From assembly GCF_000330505.1 (NCBI RefSeq), contig NW_004440189.1:140748-204747 (forward strand): a stretch of DNA of 64,000 nt, given 5' to 3'. A program made the position numbers and the translations under genes. The DNA is from Entamoeba invadens IP1 (Eukaryota; Evosea; Mastigamoebida; Endamoebidae). Positions 39,957-49,842 of this stretch are shown piece after piece (the stretch's first letter is position 1; every line of letters starts with the position of its first letter). Below the pieces are notes generated by a model. It was not told where the DNA came from. It saw only the letters and a program-made list of their open reading frames with translations, and ran no database searches.

Positions 39957-40863
39957 AAAACTCTCATTTTTTTAAAGTTGATTTTTAAGTTCATTTTGAT
40001 CTTAAAAAGGATACGTCAAAATTCATGACAGTTTTCTTTTTTTAATCTCACAATTGTTATGTTTTTTAAAACTAAAGATTGAATTAACTAAAAAAACAAT
40101 AAATAAACTATAATTTCATTAATTTTAGTTTTATTAAAATTTTTTTGTTTGATACATAATATTAATCATCAGTATGGCTCAAATTTGTTTTTTTAGCTTT
40201 TTAAAAAACAAACGTGTTTAAACACCCGTTTTATTACGATGGTATTATTCAAATTTTCAAAATAAAAACTTCATCTAATAACACATCGATTTTGAAAATA
40301 GTTTTGAAGAATAATTGATATTTTTAACAATCTCCAAACCACATCAATCCATTCAACAATATATATAGTATAAAATAAATATTATATAGTTTCATTTTTG
40401 TTAACTTTTTTTTACAAGAAAAAAACGATCTGTTTCGATCGATGATTAATAAAAGTATAGTTTTTTATTGGTTTTCAACAAATACAATGACCATGAAAGA
40501 ATTCCGAAAGACAATCTGAAGATAAAAGAAATAAGAGTTTTATTTTAAAAGAAGTTCTTTTTTTATTTTTTAAAAAGTGTTGACTCAAAAATCTGTGAAC
40601 AAATACCCCGTTATTTTCCAAATAATTCATATAAATTTTTTAAACACAAAGCCAATTTCTTCGTCTCCAAATTTAGTGTTGAAAAAACAATGAAATTTTT
40701 CTGCATTTTTTTTGTCATTTCGAGTTTCATCAAAAGTGGAAAGAAAATCACGCTTTTTAACCGCAAATTAAACGTAATAGATCGGGGGTTTCGATGAAAA
40801 CGAAAAGAATGAATCCATTCGCGAAATCAAACATCATAAATTCCCAGAAAAAGGGTAAAAGGT
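39957..40863. other. AT-rich intergenic region
   Basis: This is AT-rich up to about 40560. The last 300 nt are mixed in composition and include a 35-codon ORF at 40690 and an alternative first exon of the phosphatase gene at 40794; neither is certain. Confidence 0.5.
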
Positions 40864-42169
40864 ATGTTAATAGTAAAAAATGTCATATTGACTTTGACTC
40901 CAAGTGGATATATAACCCTCGAAAAGTTGAACTCTTCAATGTCAACCAAGACTCGCTTGAACGAGCTGGAGTTCACAATCCCAAGTCTCCCCTTCAACGA
41001 GGAGAGTGTCCTAGGTCTCAAGGAAATTCTCAACAACGATGTTCTCGACATTCAACAAGTCATTCAACACCTCTCCTTCGGTGGAGGTTTCACAACTGAA
41101 GCCATCACCTACGTTCTTCGAAAAGTCTCTCTCGTGATGAAACAAGAACCAAATGTTGTTGAGGTGACGAAGAATTGTGTTGTTCTTGGTGATATTCACG
41201 GACAGTTTTTCGACCTTTTGAATGTCCTCTCGACTGTGTCGTCAGACTGTTTTGTGTTCATGGGAGACTATGTCGATCGGGGTGAATCGAGTTTCGAAGT
41301 CTTCTTTTTGTTGTGCTGCCTCAAACTGACTTTCCCAAACCAGTTTGTTATTTTTCAACGTATTTTAATTCACAAAAAGGTTCGTCTTGCTGAGAGGAAA
41401 CCACGAAACCAAACTCGTCAGCTCACAGAACCAATTTAAGTCCGAGTGCGTCACACGATACAATGAAAAAGTGTTTGAGGAATTTATCCATGTATTTCGA
41501 ACACTCCCACTTTGTTGTTTAATTACTTCACAACACAAGAAGTATCTTTGTGTCCACGGTGGAATATCTGATAAATTACCCACCGTTGAGTCTATTAACT
41601 CCATTAATCGATTTTGCGAACCAGAAAGAGACTCTGCTTTGGAAGATTTGTTGTGGTCTGATCCGCTCGATGACGATGACATATTCTCAGTCTCGAAAGG
41701 CGATGACACTGTAACTAAGCACTTGCCAAAAGTCAGCGAACTTTCTTCTGAGCTTCAGCCGTTGAAAATGTTCTTCAACTCACAGTCTTTGAAAAGTGTC
41801 ACTTCATGGTTTGAGGCAACGTTTGTAAAGAACTGGGATAGAGGATTTGGCAAGAAAATCGGGTACAAGGCATTGAAGCAATTTGCTCTGAGAAACAACA
41901 TCACCACCATATTTCGAGGGCATTCCTATGTTGATGAAGGGTATCACGAGATGAACTACATGATTGAGGACACCCCTCTCATTTGCACTGTTTTTAGTGC
42001 ACCAAACTATATGGGAGAAGGTGACAACACTGCTGCGTATTGTAGAATTGGAGACGGGAAAACCATGTTCCACACGTTTAAAACTTCGACACAGAATTAC
42101 GTCGTTCACGAGTTCGTTTTGAACTTTGGAGAGACATTACTCTTCGAGAAGATGTGCATTACATTATAA
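40864..42169 (+). CDS. PPP-family Ser/Thr phosphatase, calcineurin A-like (two exons)
   Basis: Exon 1 ends at 41342 and exon 2 is 41380-42169; the 37-nt intron runs GTTTGTT to AAAAAG and restores the RGNHE motif in frame. All PPP signatures are present: GDIHGQ, GDYVDRG, RGNHE, HGG, FRGHS and SAPNY. Spacing and the end (FVLNFGETLLFEKM) resemble calcineurin A through its calcineurin-B-binding helix, but the protein then stops, lacking the calmodulin-binding and autoinhibitory tail. A roughly 25-residue insertion lies between WSDPL and the next helix. The start is uncertain: ATG at 40864, ATG at 40939 (397 residues), or a spliced start at 40794 with a 43-nt intron at 40862-40904 that also keeps phase. 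Confidence 0.87.
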
Positions 42170-42267
42170 CAATTGATTGTCTGTTTATTAGCTTTGTTAA
42201 GTGTTAAAGAAGAACGACTTGTTACTCTTCTTATTCATTGAGTTGGTGAACAAATCTTAGTTATTAG

Positions 42268-42311
42268 TTTTTAAAGCTATAATTAATTAATATTAATTAT
42301 AGCTTTAAAAA
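42268..42311. terminator. Perfect 20-bp inverted repeat between convergent genes
   Basis: The left arm (42268-42287) and right arm (42292-42311) are exact reverse complements over 20 bp, each containing AAAGCTATAATTAAT or its complement, with a 4-nt loop. It sits between the stops of the phosphatase and inositol monophosphatase genes, 17 nt from the latter. Either strand's transcript would fold it; 3'-end formation or transcript separation is a plausible role. Confidence 0.6.
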
Positions 42312-42328
42312 TTATTAAAATAAGGAAA

Positions 42329-43219
42329 TCATTGTTTTATCAAAGAAAACACCTGAGGAGCAATGAGGGGATTCCCAAAGACAACCATCTCTTTCTCAAG
42401 AAGGAGTGGGTTTATACCATCACGCGTTTTACACACTCCGCCGGCTTCTTCTACAATCAAAGAAGCAGCAGCATAATCCCATACACATAAGAACTTTTCA
42501 TAGAAACAGTCGGTTCTCCCACAGGCGACATATGAAATGTCCATCGCTGCGTTTCCAATCATTTTAATACCAGCAACACCTCTTTCCAATAATTGGTTCA
42601 TGTTGTACAACATCTTGTCGACATGCTCCTTTTCTCGGTGATAGCCTGGGTTGGTACCTATAATGGCTTGTCCAATTTCAGAGGTGTGAGAGACGTGAAT
42701 GCGCTTCCCGTTCATAAAAGCACCACGACCCCTCAGTGCAGTGAATAACTCTTCTTGAATTGGGTTGTACACTATTGCTAATACAACATGCTTGTTGATT
42801 GCAAGTGCAACAGAGGTGCAACACATTGGAATCCCATGGACAAAGTTGGTTGTTCCGTCAACAGGATCGATAATCCAAGTTGGTTCATCAGTGAGCGTCT
42901 TGTGTGTGGAGGCAGTCTCTTCACCTACAAAAAGATGTGTTGGGAATGCTTCATGAAGAGAGCCGATTAAATACTTTTCCACTCCCTTGTCAGTCTCTGT
43001 CACCCAATCGATTGCACAGGACTTGTTTGTGAAAGTCTTTACCTCTTCATACTTCTCATCTCTTGGAACAGTTGGGTTGCAGGTCGTGAAAAGGTGATCA
43101 TCACTCCCAGAGATAGTGACCTGCATCTTACAGTAAGCATCTTTGATCATCCTTCCGCAAGTTTTTACCAATGGAAGCGCAGTTTTGAAATACGTATTTA
43201 AATCTTCGTCCGTCGACAT
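42329..43219 (-). CDS. Inositol monophosphatase
   Basis: The product is 296 residues, within the family's usual 265-300. It carries the metal-binding motif A DPVDGTTNF, the upstream GEE that supplies a further metal ligand, and motif B WDYAAASLIVEEAGG. Inositol monophosphatase hydrolyses inositol 1-phosphate to inositol with Mg2+, feeding phosphoinositide synthesis in the cytosol. A charged insertion of about 25 residues near residue 40-65 distinguishes it from animal enzymes. All catalytic residues are intact. Related proteins can act on other small phosphates such as 3'-phosphoadenosine 5'-phosphate, so substrate is inferred. Confidence 0.93.
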   Translation of the reverse strand: MSTDEDLNTYFKTALPLVKTCGRMIKDAYCKMQVTISGSDDHLFTTCNPTVPRDEKYEEVKTFTNKSCAIDWVTETDKGVEKYLIGSLHEAFPTHLFVGEETASTHKTLTDEPTWIIDPVDGTTNFVHGIPMCCTSVALAINKHVVLAIVYNPIQEELFTALRGRGAFMNGKRIHVSHTSEIGQAIIGTNPGYHREKEHVDKMLYNMNQLLERGVAGIKMIGNAAMDISYVACGRTDCFYEKFLCVWDYAAASLIVEEAGGVCKTRDGINPLLLEKEMVVFGNPLIAPQVFSLIKQ

Positions 43220-44126
43220 GGTGTGCTTTTTAAAGTTTTTTTTAATATAAATAAATTATAAAATTAATTAAAGATTTAATTCTAAGTTTAGGTTCGAAAA
43301 GTAATTCTATCTAATATATTATCTAATATATTATTATTATTAATTTATTAACAATTATATAATAATATTCATCAATTATTTAATTATTTGGTGTGTATTA
43401 TAACATTATCATAATTAATTATTATTTTTATTAAAAAAAACAATTAAAATAATATTAATAACTAATAATAACTAATATAAATTTATTATACCAAATTTAC
43501 TATATAAACTATAAGTCAAAACAATTATTACTCATAAAAGATTATGAAAACTAAAAACGAAAACCCAATTTAAAATTATTACCCAATGAAATATCATTTT
43601 TATCTCTTTTGTTATTCGGCATGTTAGTTCATAAAGTAAAACAATTATTTAATAGTTTATATTAAGTAATTCTTTTGTTTACAACTAAGTTAAACGACAA
43701 ACGAATTATATATTATAATAGTTTTTAATTAAAATAATTTAAAATTTTTTGTAGAGATAAAAAAAATATGTATTGAGAAAAATAACATTTCTTTTTTATG
43801 ATACAAAATTCATAATGATGATTTATCAAAAAACCCGAAATTTGTGACAAATAATCTCTGACATTAATGAACTGATTTGTACTCAGCGTGTAAAACGAAT
43901 TAAATAGAAACCAAAAAATTTCAGATCGAAATACAACACACAAATAATCACTAAGAAATCCACGTCATATCACCCAAATTGAAAAAACAAAATAAAAAAA
44001 TAAAATGGTAGTTTTGAGCGAAAAAAGCAGTTGAACAGAGAACTTGAAAAAAATAAAAAAATAAAAAATTGAAATCAAGGAGGGAAGTGAAACTCGAAAA
44101 AAAGAAACTTAAAAATCATATTTTAC
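43220..44126. other. Divergent AT-rich intergenic region
   Basis: This carries the promoters of the inositol monophosphatase and the lysine-rich protein. A 12-bp unit ATCTAATATATT is repeated head to tail at 43309-43332. Otherwise it is AT-rich with no coding signal. Confidence 0.55.
44104..44118 (+). promoter_or_regulatory. Core promoter of the lysine-rich protein gene
   Basis: GAAACTTAAAAATCA resembles the GAACTTAAAAATTCA element found at the DEX1-like gene, here 8 nt before the ATG. Confidence 0.5.
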
Positions 44127-46622
44127 ATGAGAATAGTGTTGGCGCTGTTACTTTTTACGAGTGCACTTGCAGCTCAATCCACTCACTTTTACGTTCTGAA
44201 ATATTACGAGACAGAGAACAATCTTTCTCTTTTGGAGACTGAAATGAAGAGACTCGAAGATATCGAAAGACATTGGCATGACGTCATTGACCATTTGAAT
44301 CTTGACGCTACTGTTGCTGTTGGGGCTGATATTCCAAAGATCAAAGCAAAAATTGTGAAGGTCGAGTCACAACTCAATACCCTTGTGAGGAGAAAGGCTA
44401 AAATTTTATCAACTATGAAGGTCTATTTGGAGAGCGTTCCTGTCGATGTCAGAAATAACATCGTTGCTAATTTGAAACTCGATAGAAGATTCACAAATGC
44501 CGATCAGGCCCTTGACGCTGTTAAAAACGTTCAACAAGCCGTTGCTTCGACGTCCACTGCTACTTCAACCACCGATAAAAAGGCGAAAAAATCAGCAAAA
44601 GAGGCTAAAAAGGCTGCTAAAGCCGCGATTAAAGCTGTAAAGAAGGAAGAAAAGAATCTTAAGAAGGAGGCTGCTGAAGCAAAAGCCGCAGAAAAGAAAG
44701 CAATTGAGGAGGTCAAGAAACTTATTTTGAAGGCAAAGGCCCAAACTAAGAAGGCTGTTAAGAAAGCCGAGAAAAAGGCCCAAAAAGCCGCCGCCAAGGC
44801 TAAGAAGGAAGCAGCTAAAGTCGTAAAGGCTGCTAAGAAGGAAGCTAAGACTTTAGCTAAAGAATCTAAACAAGCTGCCAAAGACGCAAAGGCTGAGGTC
44901 AAGAAGCAAAAGGACAAGATCAAGAAGGACAACAAGAAGGTAGAGAAGAAGATGAAACAAGTCAAGAAGGACATGAAGGCTGAGAACAAGAAGAGCATCA
45001 AGAAGGCTGCATCCAAGGCCAAGACTGTTGCCAAGAAACAAGCTGGAAAGGCTGAGAAGAAGATGGCGAAGGATGTCAAGAAGGCTGAGAAGAAATTGAA
45101 GGCATCAGAAAAGAAGACTGCCAAAGACTTGAAGGCAAAGGTCAAATCTGCAGAGAAGAAATCTGCTGAAGCCAAGAAATCTGCTAAGAAATCAGGAAAG
45201 AAGGCAGAGAAGTCCGCGAAGAAGGCAGCTAAAGATGCCAAGAAGGATATGAAGAAACAAGAAAAGAAGGCAGAAAAGGTTGCCAAATCAGCAAAGAAGG
45301 CAGCTAAAAGTGCAGCGAAGGATGCCAAGAAGCAAGTGAAGAAAGCAGAGAAGAAGGTTTCTTCAACTAAGAAGGGACTTAAGAAACAACTCAAGAAGAC
45401 AGAGAAGGCGACTAAGAAGGTCAAAGAAGCAGAGAAGAAACAAAAGAGCCAATTGAAGAAGATGAAGAAAGACGTCAAGAAGGGTAAGAAATCAGCAAAG
45501 GATCTTAAGAAGTTGAAATCAACAGTCAAATCGACAAAGAAGGCAGAAAAGAAATTGGAGAAGAAGGAAAAACAACTGAAGAAAGACTTGAAGAAGAAGA
45601 TTGCTAAGAACGCAACAAAGGCAAAGAAAGAAGCCAAAAAACAAGCAAAGAAGGCAGCAGGAAAGGCGGAAAAGAAGGCCGAGAAGAAATCAATCAAGGC
45701 AGCTAAGAAATACACAAAGAAGCAGACCAAGAAAGTTGAGAAAAAGGAGGAAAAGAAGATCAAAAAGGCACAGAAGAAGTTGAACAAGAAGGTCAAGAAG
45801 GTCCAAAAACAAGAAAAGAAGGACAAGAAGAAACTCGAGAAGAAAGAAAAGAAGAACGCAGAAAAGGCTAAGAAGGCAACACAAAAGGCACTCACAAAAG
45901 CAAAGAAGGAGGCCAAGAAACAAGCAAAGAAGGCAGAGAAGAAATTGAAAAAGAACATCAAAAAGACTGTTAAAGTTGTGAAGACTTCAACCAAGAAAGT
46001 AACTAAGAAGAATACTCAGAAAAAGATTAAGAAGAGTGCGAAGAAAATGAACAAGAAGATGAACAAGAAATTCAACAAAAAGTTGACAGCCAAGTTTGGA
46101 AAGAAGAATGCTAAGAAGGCCCTTGCCAACATCAAGAGAGCTGAAAAGAAAGCTCTTAAACAAGCCAAGAAACAAGGACTTAATAAGAAACAGACAAAGG
46201 CTCTTGTAAAGAAGGCAGCTAAGGCTCAATATAAAAAGATGAAGAAAGATCTTAAAAAGAATGTTGCACCAAAAGCCAAGGTTACAAAGCGCAGTTCATC
46301 ATCAAAACAACAGGTCAAACTCGCAAAACGTGGTCTTAAGGCTCAAAAACAAAACTTGAAGCAAAACAAGAAAGAGTTAAAAGAAATGAAAAACGCAATG
46401 AGAACTGAAAAGAATAAATTGGCCGCTTTGCAAAGAAAGGCTTCCCACGCTCATGGAAACAAGAAGGCTCAACTTATGAAAAAAATTCAGAAACAGCAGG
46501 GTGTCGTCCGTTCTGCTAAGAAAGAAGTTAAAGAATTGAAACGTACTGTAAAGACTGAAAAGAAACAAGTCAAACAAGCTAAAATGCAAGTTAAACAGGC
46601 CAAGAAGGTTGCGAAGAAATAA
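44127..46622 (+). CDS. Secreted, extremely lysine-rich repetitive protein
   Basis: The product is 831 residues. It opens with a clear signal peptide (about 1-16, ending ALA before AQS), then about 130 ordinary residues predicted helical, and then from about residue 150 to the end is built almost entirely of Lys with Ala, Glu and some Ser, Val and Gln, as in KKAEKKAKK units. No cysteine or membrane segment follows, so it should be released into the secretory pathway. The AAG/AAA bias also opens a long antisense frame that is not a gene. Lysine-rich surface proteins such as KERP1 are known in Entamoeba, but this one is far larger and I see no homology. Binding to anionic glycans, nucleic acid or cyst-wall material is a guess. 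Confidence 0.85.
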   Translation: MRIVLALLLFTSALAAQSTHFYVLKYYETENNLSLLETEMKRLEDIERHWHDVIDHLNLDATVAVGADIPKIKAKIVKVESQLNTLVRRKAKILSTMKVYLESVPVDVRNNIVANLKLDRRFTNADQALDAVKNVQQAVASTSTATSTTDKKAKKSAKEAKKAAKAAIKAVKKEEKNLKKEAAEAKAAEKKAIEEVKKLILKAKAQTKKAVKKAEKKAQKAAAKAKKEAAKVVKAAKKEAKTLAKESKQAAKDAKAEVKKQKDKIKKDNKKVEKKMKQVKKDMKAENKKSIKKAASKAKTVAKKQAGKAEKKMAKDVKKAEKKLKASEKKTAKDLKAKVKSAEKKSAEAKKSAKKSGKKAEKSAKKAAKDAKKDMKKQEKKAEKVAKSAKKAAKSAAKDAKKQVKKAEKKVSSTKKGLKKQLKKTEKATKKVKEAEKKQKSQLKKMKKDVKKGKKSAKDLKKLKSTVKSTKKAEKKLEKKEKQLKKDLKKKIAKNATKAKKEAKKQAKKAAGKAEKKAEKKSIKAAKKYTKKQTKKVEKKEEKKIKKAQKKLNKKVKKVQKQEKKDKKKLEKKEKKNAEKAKKATQKALTKAKKEAKKQAKKAEKKLKKNIKKTVKVVKTSTKKVTKKNTQKKIKKSAKKMNKKMNKKFNKKLTAKFGKKNAKKALANIKRAEKKALKQAKKQGLNKKQTKALVKKAAKAQYKKMKKDLKKNVAPKAKVTKRSSSSKQQVKLAKRGLKAQKQNLKQNKKELKEMKNAMRTEKNKLAALQRKASHAHGNKKAQLMKKIQKQQGVVRSAKKEVKELKRTVKTEKKQVKQAKMQVKQAKKVAKK

Positions 46623-46761
46623 GTGTTTCCTTTTTATCATCTTGTTGTTTTTGTTATATATAATAGTATTAAAAACTATAAAAAATAGAGTTTGTTATTA
46701 TTACTATACTTAATACCATGTAATTTAAAAAGATGACTTTTCTTGATCTTTTAAAGAAGTA

Positions 46762-47721
46762 ATGGAAGAATCTGTTCAAGAAGTCGGCAACACAAATTTT
46801 TGGGAGAACGTTTATAATGAATGGGACTGTGACAACACTTGTGAAGGAGATGTGGATGCAATGACAAAAGGGTTGTTTAGTAAATACCTGCAAATCATTA
46901 GCTCGAGTGTACAACACCGTTGTGCCGTTTTTCAAATAGAAGACGCTCTACAAAGAGTTGCAAGAACACAAAAAGAGTATCACGAGTTGTTTTGGGGATG
47001 TATCAAAAAGTATATTGAAAACAATAGCGAGACAGATAAGGACGGGATGCTGGACTCTCTTCAATTACCTGAGGAGGAAAGTGTGGACTTTCCAATTGAA
47101 TTGAAAGGGATTAAGTACTCAATTAGTGTAAAGTTTGGGTCGAACCCAGTCGTTTTCCAAGACGGCAAATTCCCAGCGTCGTCGATGGAAAGACACATCA
47201 CACTCCAAAACTTGTTTTCTGGGAAACTGTCTGCAATTGTTGTTCCACTACAAAAGACTGTTGAAAGTGTTGTGATAACTAATTTAAAGAAAACGGCGAC
47301 GTTCGATACACATTTTGGAGGGTATAATGAACAGACAAAAAATTTTCATTTGAACGAAATGAAGGAAGGAGACTTTTATGTGACACGACATACAAATAAA
47401 TATTACCACATAGTCATCCACACGTATTTTGAAAATGGAGTGTTTGACTTTGCAGATAAAGAGAACGAGAAAACGTTCTTTGGCAATTTGATATTCTTTT
47501 GTCATTCACAAAAAGTCGATTCACTCCACTTTCTTATGGACGGAGCACTTTCAGAGGATGTTGCAAAAAATATGGTGACGGAGTCTTTCACTAATATCAG
47601 ACAGGCGATGATTAATGATGAGTTCACGACAATATCAGAAATTGAATTTATATGTTCCGAAGAGGCAATTGAGCAGAAAGTACTCAAAGAGCATTTTATC
47701 TTGACAATACACCCCCAATGA
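46762..47721 (+). CDS. Unknown protein, possible macro-domain-like C-terminus
   Basis: The product is 319 residues, soluble, with no signal peptide. The N-terminal 95 residues are helical and acidic. The remainder alternates strands and helices: an FGGYNE loop, then FYVTRHTN and YYHIVIHTYF, a helix, then FTTISEIEFICSE near the end. The order faintly recalls macro domains, which bind ADP-ribose, but the typical Asn and Gly-rich loops are not clear. I do not assign a function. Confidence 0.6.
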   Translation: MEESVQEVGNTNFWENVYNEWDCDNTCEGDVDAMTKGLFSKYLQIISSSVQHRCAVFQIEDALQRVARTQKEYHELFWGCIKKYIENNSETDKDGMLDSLQLPEEESVDFPIELKGIKYSISVKFGSNPVVFQDGKFPASSMERHITLQNLFSGKLSAIVVPLQKTVESVVITNLKKTATFDTHFGGYNEQTKNFHLNEMKEGDFYVTRHTNKYYHIVIHTYFENGVFDFADKENEKTFFGNLIFFCHSQKVDSLHFLMDGALSEDVAKNMVTESFTNIRQAMINDEFTTISEIEFICSEEAIEQKVLKEHFILTIHPQ

Positions 47722-47919
47722 ACGCTGTTATATCATAAACCATTTTGATTGTTTACATTAGTAAATTAATAATTATCAATTATTATTAATAGAAAAATAA
47801 ATGATTATTTTTAATACTTAATTAAAATAATAATAATGTAATTGTAAAATTGTTTTCAATGTGTGAAGTGTGTTCTTTTTCTCAAGAAATTTATTGATTA
47901 AAACTGGAATTATTAATCG

Positions 47920-48876
47920 ATGGGAATCGATCATGTGAGAAACGAGGCGTTAGCACTCGGAATCATTTCTTCTGTGTTGTTAGTACTTTTAATAATATAC
48001 TTCATTCATACCAATTTAATACTCTTTGTGAAGATATGGCAAAAGAGGTCGAACGCAATAGCAAAAACCCAAATCCTGTCCCCAAGAAACATCTGTCACG
48101 TTTGTGTGTTGTTGTACATCTTGTGTCAAATAGTCTTTATGGCGTGGGTGTTTTATTATTTTTCAATTCTGAACCAAGAAGACCCCAAATTAAATGACTT
48201 CACGTACGTTGCTTGGTACGAATTCATCAACTTATTCGACACTTCAATTTTCTCTTTCATGATGCTCTTGACTATTTATGCTTTGTTTGTTCTTTGACGT
48301 ATTCTAACGCACTAACGAACTAGAAGAACACAATTTGACACATTAATCACAGTAGCTGAGTGTGGGTGGGTTGTTAAAGCATTTGACTCATGTTGGGTAA
48401 CAGGCATCGCTCTTTTATCCATTCACACCTTATTCTTCTTCTTGTCGACGTTGTTTATAATGACAATCCCCTTCTCAGTCTTTGGCGATTTCTTTGTTGT
48501 TGTCTTCCAGATGCAGACGATATCTTCCAATTGTAGCTTGATGTTGGTCTTCTCCTTTGTCGTTGCCTCTTTCATATTAATTCTTCTCTTCATGAGAAAG
48601 GTCTTTGCCGTATACGAAGCCAAGGAGTCTCACGAAATTCGAATCCGTACGTATTCATGTGGAATCACTATTATAGTGTTGACCTTTGTTCGTCTCACAT
48701 TGTGTTTGTATCACATCATATACTATTCTAAAGACTTCACTGGACAAAACCTTGGTCTTTTCAATACAAATACGACATTCTTCATTGATGGGTTGGACTT
48801 TGGTGTCGTTATCTTTTTGAAATACGTCCCGACCTTCCTCATGATTCTGATGTTAAACAAGCCAAGATTGTGGTAA
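47920..48876 (+). CDS. Seven-transmembrane protein, TOM1/THH1-like topology (two exons)
   Basis: Exon 1 is 47920-48284 and exon 2 is 48324-48876. The intron is only 39 nt (GTTTGTT to GAACTAG) and the phase (2 plus 1) matches; the frame is then open through the region between the two obvious ORFs. The 305-residue product has seven hydrophobic helices, three in exon 1 and four in exon 2, with the N-terminus probably outside. The arrangement, with a basic loop after helix 1 and a charged loop after helix 5, resembles the THH1/TOM1/TOM3 family of plant 7TM proteins and GPCR-like proteins. No diagnostic motif is present, so function is open. Confidence 0.7.
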
Positions 48877-48931
48877 TCGATTATTATTTAGTTGTTGTTT
48901 CAATAGAAATACTAACAAATACTTATTTATT

Positions 48932-49441
48932 TCATTGATTCATCGCCTTTACAAAATTGTCAAGAGTGACAAACGATGTGTTCAAAGGGTCGACCAAATT
49001 GCGAACACCCTCAGTTGCTTGTGAGCTTGGAGTTTTACCAGAAATCTTGACGACAAAATGAATAATGTCGTTTGTTGGGACTTTACCATCATTGTCGGTG
49101 TCGAGTATTTCAAATAAAATAGTATTTGCTAACACGGTGTCCGAGTTTAAGTCGATGTGTGATGTGTTCAATATAGACAATGTTCTATCGAGTTCTTCTT
49201 GAGTTACTTTCCCATTCGCATCGGTGTCTGTTGCTGTCGCAAACAATGGAACGTATAACGAAGTGATTACCGAGTTGTAATAAGAGGATAACATCTCTTT
49301 TCGGGAGGGCCCAGTCGGAGATTCGATTTTGGACTGCGAATATATCAAGTTGCTAATTGCAGAGACAGTGGCTTGAATCGATAAGTAACTGTTTCCTTGC
49401 GACAAAATGCCAAACTCCTCATCGTTAATCTTTTTTTCCAT
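48932..49441 (-). CDS. EF-hand calcium-binding protein
   Basis: The product is 169 residues. Two EF-hand loops are clear: DTDANGKVTQEE (about residues 72-83) and DTDNDGKVPTND (about 113-124). The second has Asp rather than Glu at position 12, which can shift preference toward Mg2+ or lower Ca2+ affinity. The N- and C-terminal parts may hold degenerate EF-hands. Entamoeba has a large family of such small calcium sensors, several tied to phagocytosis; the specific role here is unknown. The gene converges on the 7TM gene with 55 nt between stops. Confidence 0.87.
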   Translation of the reverse strand: MEKKINDEEFGILSQGNSYLSIQATVSAISNLIYSQSKIESPTGPSRKEMLSSYYNSVITSLYVPLFATATDTDANGKVTQEELDRTLSILNTSHIDLNSDTVLANTILFEILDTDNDGKVPTNDIIHFVVKISGKTPSSQATEGVRNLVDPLNTSFVTLDNFVKAMNQ

Positions 49442-49492
49442 CTCTTTTTTTAGTTCTGTCTTCTCAATTTTTTATTTAAAAAACAATAATTC

Positions 49493-49521
49493 AATAACAT
49501 TTAACTTGTTAAAATGTTATT
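49493..49521. repeat. Inverted repeat with one bulged base
   Basis: AATAACATTTAAC pairs with GTTAAAATGTTATT around a TT loop, with one unpaired base. It lies about 50 nt upstream of the EF-hand start. Confidence 0.45.
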
Positions 49522-49583
49522 AAAAACCGTTGTGTTTTTTTTTCACATTTTTTTACTAAATGAGTAATTATTGGTTGATTACT

Positions 49584-49603
49584 GAAACTATATTTATAGT
49601 TTC
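49584..49603. repeat. Perfect 9-bp inverted repeat
   Basis: GAAACTATA and TATAGTTTC flank a 2-nt loop in the divergent promoter region. Confidence 0.4.
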
Positions 49604-49764
49604 GAAATATAAATATTCATTATGACTATAAAAAAGGGAAACAACTATTATGTAATTAAATGTAAATTAGAAATAAATTAAAAACTGATATAATTAATAT
49701 CAATTATTAAAACAACTATAATTGAAATAATAAAACAATAAGAAAATGTAAGAATTGGATATAA

Positions 49765-49842
49765 ATGTGGCGCACAAAATCGGGAAGATTAGGAGGTGGA
49801 ACTTTGAATAAAAGTAGGTTTAGGTCAGCACTTGATACCTGA
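49765..49842 (+). other. Upstream ORF abutting ribosomal protein uL2
   Basis: An ATG at 49765 opens 25 codons in the same frame as uL2 and ends in TGA directly before the uL2 ATG at 49843. Composition is not AT-rich. It matters only if transcription starts upstream of it, which would be unusual for this genus. Confidence 0.35.

Larger units (their letters stand above)
49442..49842. other. Divergent intergenic region with hairpins
   Basis: This carries the promoters of the EF-hand gene and of ribosomal protein uL2. It contains two small inverted repeats listed separately and a 25-codon upstream ORF next to the uL2 start. Confidence 0.6.

Noticed and set aside
40690..40797. 35-codon ORF with a hydrophobic N-terminus ahead of the phosphatase gene
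   Set aside because: Ends at once after a signal-like segment, overlaps an alternative start of the next gene, and has no homology.
44531..45994. 487-codon ORF antisense to the lysine-rich gene, reading as Phe/Leu/Ser-rich sequence
   Set aside because: It is the mirror of AAG/AAA lysine codons (CTT/TTT), with no start context, promoter or domain.
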